Assembly: GCA_030754715.1 (NCBI GenBank) | Contig: JASLZV010000061.1 | Span: 1 to 8,449, forward strand | From: Phycisphaerae bacterium | GTDB lineage: Bacteria > Planctomycetota > Phycisphaerae > SM23-33 | Reading direction: 5' to 3' | Length of the DNA: 8,449 nucleotides | Shown: positions 7,101-8,449 of the stretch, piece after piece | Numbering within the stretch: the first letter of the stretch is position 1 | Layout of the letters: every line of letters starts with the position of its first letter | Program-made: the position numbers and the translations under genes | Notes under the pieces: model-generated | What the model saw: only the letters and a program-made list of their open reading frames with translations | Database searches by the model: none | Told to the model about the DNA's origin: nothing

Positions 7101-7962
7101 TTGCCGAGAATGTGGCGGTCTGCATTGCCACATTCATTGTAATGATTAGAGGCGTAATCTTACTGATTACGAATAATTCGACAAACACCAGTGCGAGGAA
7201 TTTAAGTTCCTTCCCCCAATCTTTCAGAGCGTTAATCCCACCTTGTAACGCGATAGCAAGATCGGTGAGCAGAGGCAAGATAGCGGGTAGTGCGCTATTC
7301 GCAATACCCTGTAACGCCGCCTTTACGTTAGTCATTTCATCTACAAGTTTCGCGGCGGCTTTGGTGGTGGTTTTGTCAAGTGTTAAGCCAAGATCACGCG
7401 CCTGTTGTCTAACCTTCCTGATACCTTCTGCGCCACCTTCCATTGTTTGAATCAGCGAAACACCTTCCGAGTCAAACAATTTCATAGCCAAGCGAACGCG
7501 ATCCGACTCGCTACCAAGTCCGGCAAGAGCATCAGCAACGATTTCAAACTTCTCATCAAGAGGAAGTTTGTTTAACTCTTCGGCATTAAGGCCCAATTCC
7601 TTTAACGCTCCCTTGGCCTCGCCCATTCCTATCGCCGCCTCTGCAATGCGCCTAGTCATGCGCTGCCAGGCCATTGTTAGCGTTTCAAATGTAACGCCAC
7701 CAATTTCTGCAACGTGCTTGTATTCGGATAATGCCTTAGTGCTAACGCCAAGACGGATGGAGAGTTTGTCTAGTTTCTCAGCGGCGTGAATGGTCTTGGT
7801 AACAAAGCCGCCTACCCCTGCAGCTCCCGCCGCAAGAATAAACCGTTTCGCAAGACCTTTTAACGCATCTGACGTTTTATTAAGATTCTTGTCGACAGAC
7901 CTAAACGCTTTCTGCGTTTTATCTTCCGCAACAATCCGAATTTTTGCGTCAGCAGTTGCCAT
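4153..7962 (-). CDS. Tail tape measure protein (1269 aa)
   Basis: The protein sets tail tube length and is ejected with the DNA. Residues 1-40 are a typical opening (DAKIRIVAEDKTQKAF). Residues 60-210 match the usual conserved N-terminal region: AEKLDKLSIRLGVSTKALSE, GGVTFETL, the KGALKELGLNAEEL stretch, and DRVRLAMKLFDSEGVSLIQT. Hydrophobic segments occur at about 41-53, 254-281, 299-315 and 803-819. Residues 355-445 and 600-700 are strongly helical or coiled-coil. Residues 710-804 are Gly/Ala-rich. Three repeated motifs lie at 973-1133. The C-terminus carries GGSFVVGGGGGTDSQP and NATPGERVTVETP, typical of this family. No peptidase or lysozyme motif is visible. At about 1.5 angstrom per residue the tail would be near 190 nm if the whole chain is counted. 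The ATG overlaps the stop of the frameshifted chaperone frame (TAATG); the nearby GAGG is only 2 bases away, so coupling is likely. Confidence 0.95.
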   Translation of the reverse strand: MATADAKIRIVAEDKTQKAFRSVDKNLNKTSDALKGLAKRFILAAGAAGVGGFVTKTIHAAEKLDKLSIRLGVSTKALSEYKHVAEIGGVTFETLTMAWQRMTRRIAEAAIGMGEAKGALKELGLNAEELNKLPLDEKFEIVADALAGLGSESDRVRLAMKLFDSEGVSLIQTMEGGAEGIRKVRQQARDLGLTLDKTTTKAAAKLVDEMTNVKAALQGIANSALPAILPLLTDLAIALQGGINALKDWGKELKFLALVFVELFVISKITPLIITMNVAMQTATFSARGLGLAMKGMLGGIPGLIAIAATAWVMFRDDTEEATKAVEEQTGAVKKLRKEYVGLALPVLLNTQRDLEEQLASVTTELEIYNEALEEARKLQAYGSGYVSSIYDTIGANKDLQTQIVANNTVMVGANKELVALEENEAKLIARLKVVKEQIDKVTKSTNESAKSTDGLKETIGECTKEYKDLWNGIFDLEKVMNLLKPTVHQGEKAWVGLGTTLSKTEQAMKDFKDEVANTQFESDFLIDKMVVLDQLLQDGKIHGDVYTAWVERLDEAMGDAGEETVLLTQDIETLGKHMQSFADNLASGITDAFMYIMFEQGKLKKAEKERHASALSDIKKRYDKEIADLKKMLDAGTISHAEYNAQLKAKHQEYVDEKLAAEKEFEKNMGEINKSIGDHMKEVLLSAFKSLIQDMLKEWLKLKISKIFSGSGGGGFNLGGIIAGIKNIFTGHTSSGVVASGVSSAVGSAAGSAAGAAAGAGAAGAGTGLAMDGAGGWVSSGTLPAATAGSGPAAAAGGASGYAAMLAPVALFAAGFLKIRKRYKEDRIEFGNLMADKEVRAKMFQGVMTTGFNTIKRDGTHAWVQVSEKTNEYIKQLDAAGQRKSKGEFFWHNLVKVRDEFGNVIARAKDVQSLWNELQNMTPFIGAIEQMDEFQYKSEKAVSVQGEVVNSTADLLSTIARSVDAFPEATTAMADGMISVKEAIEMGLNPAVAGTTERFRELSQDAFAVSSGMTRLGQTGVDAMLAIDTEGAKFQTMMNDGVLSTIELASLGLVGMEEMGEHAFTNLVEWSKRSADTNASLAAITKVLGGEMVQMGAKGVRALQKIDLKSQSVKNAMRDGVVSAAEAAQLGFAELGARSVEDFLKIVNAVKNATSHMGDLKSAADKAGESIRKAANVRATLGNDMQHGGSFVVGGGGGTDSQPVFFNATPGERVTVETPNQARASGSDGSSVVKELRALRRDLANVVAKPIVGAVTRGQLAMAGGVRH
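4164..4167 (-). promoter_or_regulatory. Ribosome binding site that supports the TTG start
   Basis: GGAG ends 7 bases before TTG at 4156, an ideal spacing, and lies within the end of the tape measure gene. It supports TTG as the real start of the hub-type gene, because the stop of the previous gene and the first conserved residues leave no nearby in-frame ATG or GTG. Confidence 0.65.
4564..5046 (-). repeat. Three internal protein repeats in the tape measure C-terminal half
   Basis: Three related segments appear in the protein: residues 973-989 (MADGMISVKEAIEMGL), 1017-1054 (containing MNDGVLSTIELASLGL) and 1096-1133 (containing MRDGVVSAAEAAQLGF). The shared core is M-x-D-G-x-x-S-x-x-E-x-x-x-x-G-(L/F). 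The second and third units align over 38 residues, beginning LGQTGVDAM and MGAKGVRAL, and the core Asp residues are 79 apart; the first and second are 65 apart. The repeats are diverged and not obvious in the DNA. Their role is unknown. Confidence 0.7.
5551..5835 (-). repeat. Gly/Ala-rich low-complexity segment with GC-rich tandem repeats
   Basis: This stretch encodes tape measure residues 710-804, almost only Gly, Ala, Ser, Val and Thr (for example GSAAGSAAGAAAGAGAAGAG). Within it, 5667-5716 consists of imperfect GC-rich units on the minus strand built around GCAGCCGGG, repeated four times with 12-15 base spacing. Such tracts can change length by slippage. It probably forms a flexible or membrane-inserting link before the hydrophobic segment at residues 803-819. 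Confidence 0.7.
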
Positions 7963-8117
7963 TACCTCATCTGCCGTTTCTGTGCGACGTATTCAAACCA
8001 TGCCGACCAATAGGTTAGTTCGTCCGTTGTCATTTTCTCCGCTAACTCGTTCACCGTCATGTGCAAGTGTTCGGCGACCTGGAACATCAAGAGGATTTCT
8101 TGGTCGCCGGTTCGGAG
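7962..8117 (-). CDS. -1 frame extension of the tail assembly chaperone (gpT-like part)
   Basis: This frame is -1 relative to the upstream chaperone frame. It opens at the slippery heptamer, runs 51 codons and ends at TAA (7964-7962), which overlaps the tape measure ATG. The peptide contains ILLMFQVAEHLHMTVNELAE and MTTDELTYWSAWFEY. This matches the pattern of the second chaperone part in many phages: a short helix with H-L-x-M-T-V-x-E-L, then a W-x-A-(W/Y)-F-E ending. In lambda the equivalent GT fusion is made by -1 frameshifting and helps load the tape measure. A fused product of at least 162 residues is predicted. An independent start is also possible at ATG 8087-8085 (TGATG overlap), giving 41 residues, but it would cut into the conserved ILLM helix and has a poor ribosome site. 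Confidence 0.8.
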   Translation of the reverse strand, partial: LRTGDQEILLMFQVAEHLHMTVNELAEKMTTDELTYWSAWFEYVAQKRQMR

Positions 8118-8123
8118 TTTTTT
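8072..8123 (-). promoter_or_regulatory. Programmed -1 ribosomal frameshift signal
   Basis: On the minus strand the chaperone reads CGA AAA AAC, giving the slippery heptamer A AAA AAC at 8123 down to 8117 in the right register. A spacer of 7 bases (TCCGAAC) follows. Then CGGCGACC (8109 down to 8102) pairs perfectly with GGTCGCCG (8079 down to 8072), an 8-bp stem with seven G-C pairs and a 22-base loop. After the slip the -1 frame is open for 51 codons with a conserved-looking peptide. Heptamer, spacing, stem and downstream frame all agree with frameshift sites in tail chaperone genes. The efficiency cannot be judged from sequence. Confidence 0.85.
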
Positions 8124-8449
8124 CGGGCATCCTCGATAGTGGTATCCGGCTCATCATTCATTGCGCTGATGATGCGGACGATTACATCGGGGTCAACCTG
8201 TTCCATCAATGGCTTTTTGTCGGCATTGGAGAACATCTTTTTGCCGTCGCCATCAAGCGCACGGATCAACAAAGTTTCAACCAATGACTCAAGCGAGCCG
8301 TCGTTGACATACTTGAAAATCCGGTTGCGTTGGGCCAGGGTTGTCGGCTTGAAATAGATGACGGCATCCCATTCGGACACCGCCACCGATTCCATAGGCG
8401 CGACGAGTCTTTCTCGCCAGTGTGTTTTAGCCCTGGCAAGAGTTTCAGC
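8087..8449 (-). CDS. Tail assembly chaperone, gpG-like (partial at the 5' end)
   Basis: The frame is open from the right edge to TGA (8089-8087). An internal ATG exists at 8395, but 18 further codons upstream are in frame and read ETLARAKTHWRERLVAP, which looks like the usual charged N-terminal helix of these chaperones; the true start is therefore probably beyond the window. The following sequence (SEWDAVIYFKPTTLAQRNRI, then DGDGKKMFSNADKKPLMEQV and VIVRIISAMND) is typical of short acidic tail chaperones encoded just before the tape measure gene. The protein binds and protects the tape measure protein before tube assembly and is not expected in the virion. The C-terminal tail after residue R91 (counted from that ATG) is replaced by the T-like part when ribosomes shift frame. 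Confidence 0.85.
   Translation of the reverse strand, partial: AETLARAKTHWRERLVAPMESVAVSEWDAVIYFKPTTLAQRNRIFKYVNDGSLESLVETLLIRALDGDGKKMFSNADKKPLMEQVDPDVIVRIISAMNDEPDTTIEDARKNSEPATKKSS

Noticed and set aside
8031..8040. GGAG followed by ATG inside the -1 chaperone extension, a possible internal start.
   Set aside because: It would give only a 23-residue fragment that cuts the conserved T-like peptide.
8072..8110. Possible pseudoknot: loop TGTTC with GAACA just after the frameshift stem.
   Set aside because: The pairing segment begins at the last base of the stem, leaving no loop to cross an 8-bp helix. It would instead form a competing small hairpin.
7790..8287. Plus-strand open frame of 165 codons across the chaperone-tape measure junction.
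   Set aside because: It is antisense to two recognisable tail proteins and the frameshift signal, and has no family-like features.

Overview
The window is a compact, single-strand piece of the tail module of a tailed phage or prophage (Caudoviricetes, siphovirus-like). Every convincing gene is on the minus strand, so the operon reads from the right edge (8449) to the left edge (1). The order is tail assembly chaperone, frameshifted chaperone extension, long tape measure protein, tail hub/tip-type protein, a minor tail protein, a tail-fibre-like protein, then two tandem copies of a small beta-rich virion-type protein. This is the order expected of a lambda/HK97-like non-contractile tail. The host cannot be fixed from the sequence. 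The fibre and terminal paralogous proteins resemble types I remember from marine and other environmental phages, which is an impression from memory and not a search result. No tRNA, rRNA, CRISPR array, insertion sequence, integrase, terminator or promoter is visible. The genes abut or overlap by 1-3 bases, with one 4-base gap, so there is no intergenic space for such elements.

Right end (7962-8449): a tail assembly chaperone open at the window edge, followed by a short second reading frame in -1. The join carries a textbook -1 frameshift signal: heptamer A AAA AAC (8123 down to 8117), a 7-base spacer, then a perfect 8-bp GC-rich stem. Frameshifting here would give a G/GT-type pair of chaperones, as in lambda. 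The -1 frame ends in a TAATG overlap with the tape measure gene.

Centre (4153-7962): a 1269-residue tape measure protein with a conserved N-terminal region, hydrophobic segments, a long helical middle, a Gly/Ala-rich stretch and a C-terminal half with three copies of an M-x-D-G-x-x-S-x-x-E motif. Next comes a 491-residue hub/tip-type protein starting at TTG (2681-4156), and a 275-residue minor tail protein with a probable galactose-binding-like beta-sandwich (1854-2681).

Left end (1-1854): a modular 337-residue fibre protein (841-1854), a 198-residue small virion-type protein (240-836), and the first 80 residues of a diverged second copy of it (1-240) running off the window. This paralogous end is clearly more AT-rich than the hub and tip genes. 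A second in-frame A AAA AAC heptamer lies directly before the stop codon of the 198-residue gene, and the -1 frame there enters the downstream paralog. This raises the possibility of a small amount of fused double-domain protein, and it is the least ordinary observation in the window.
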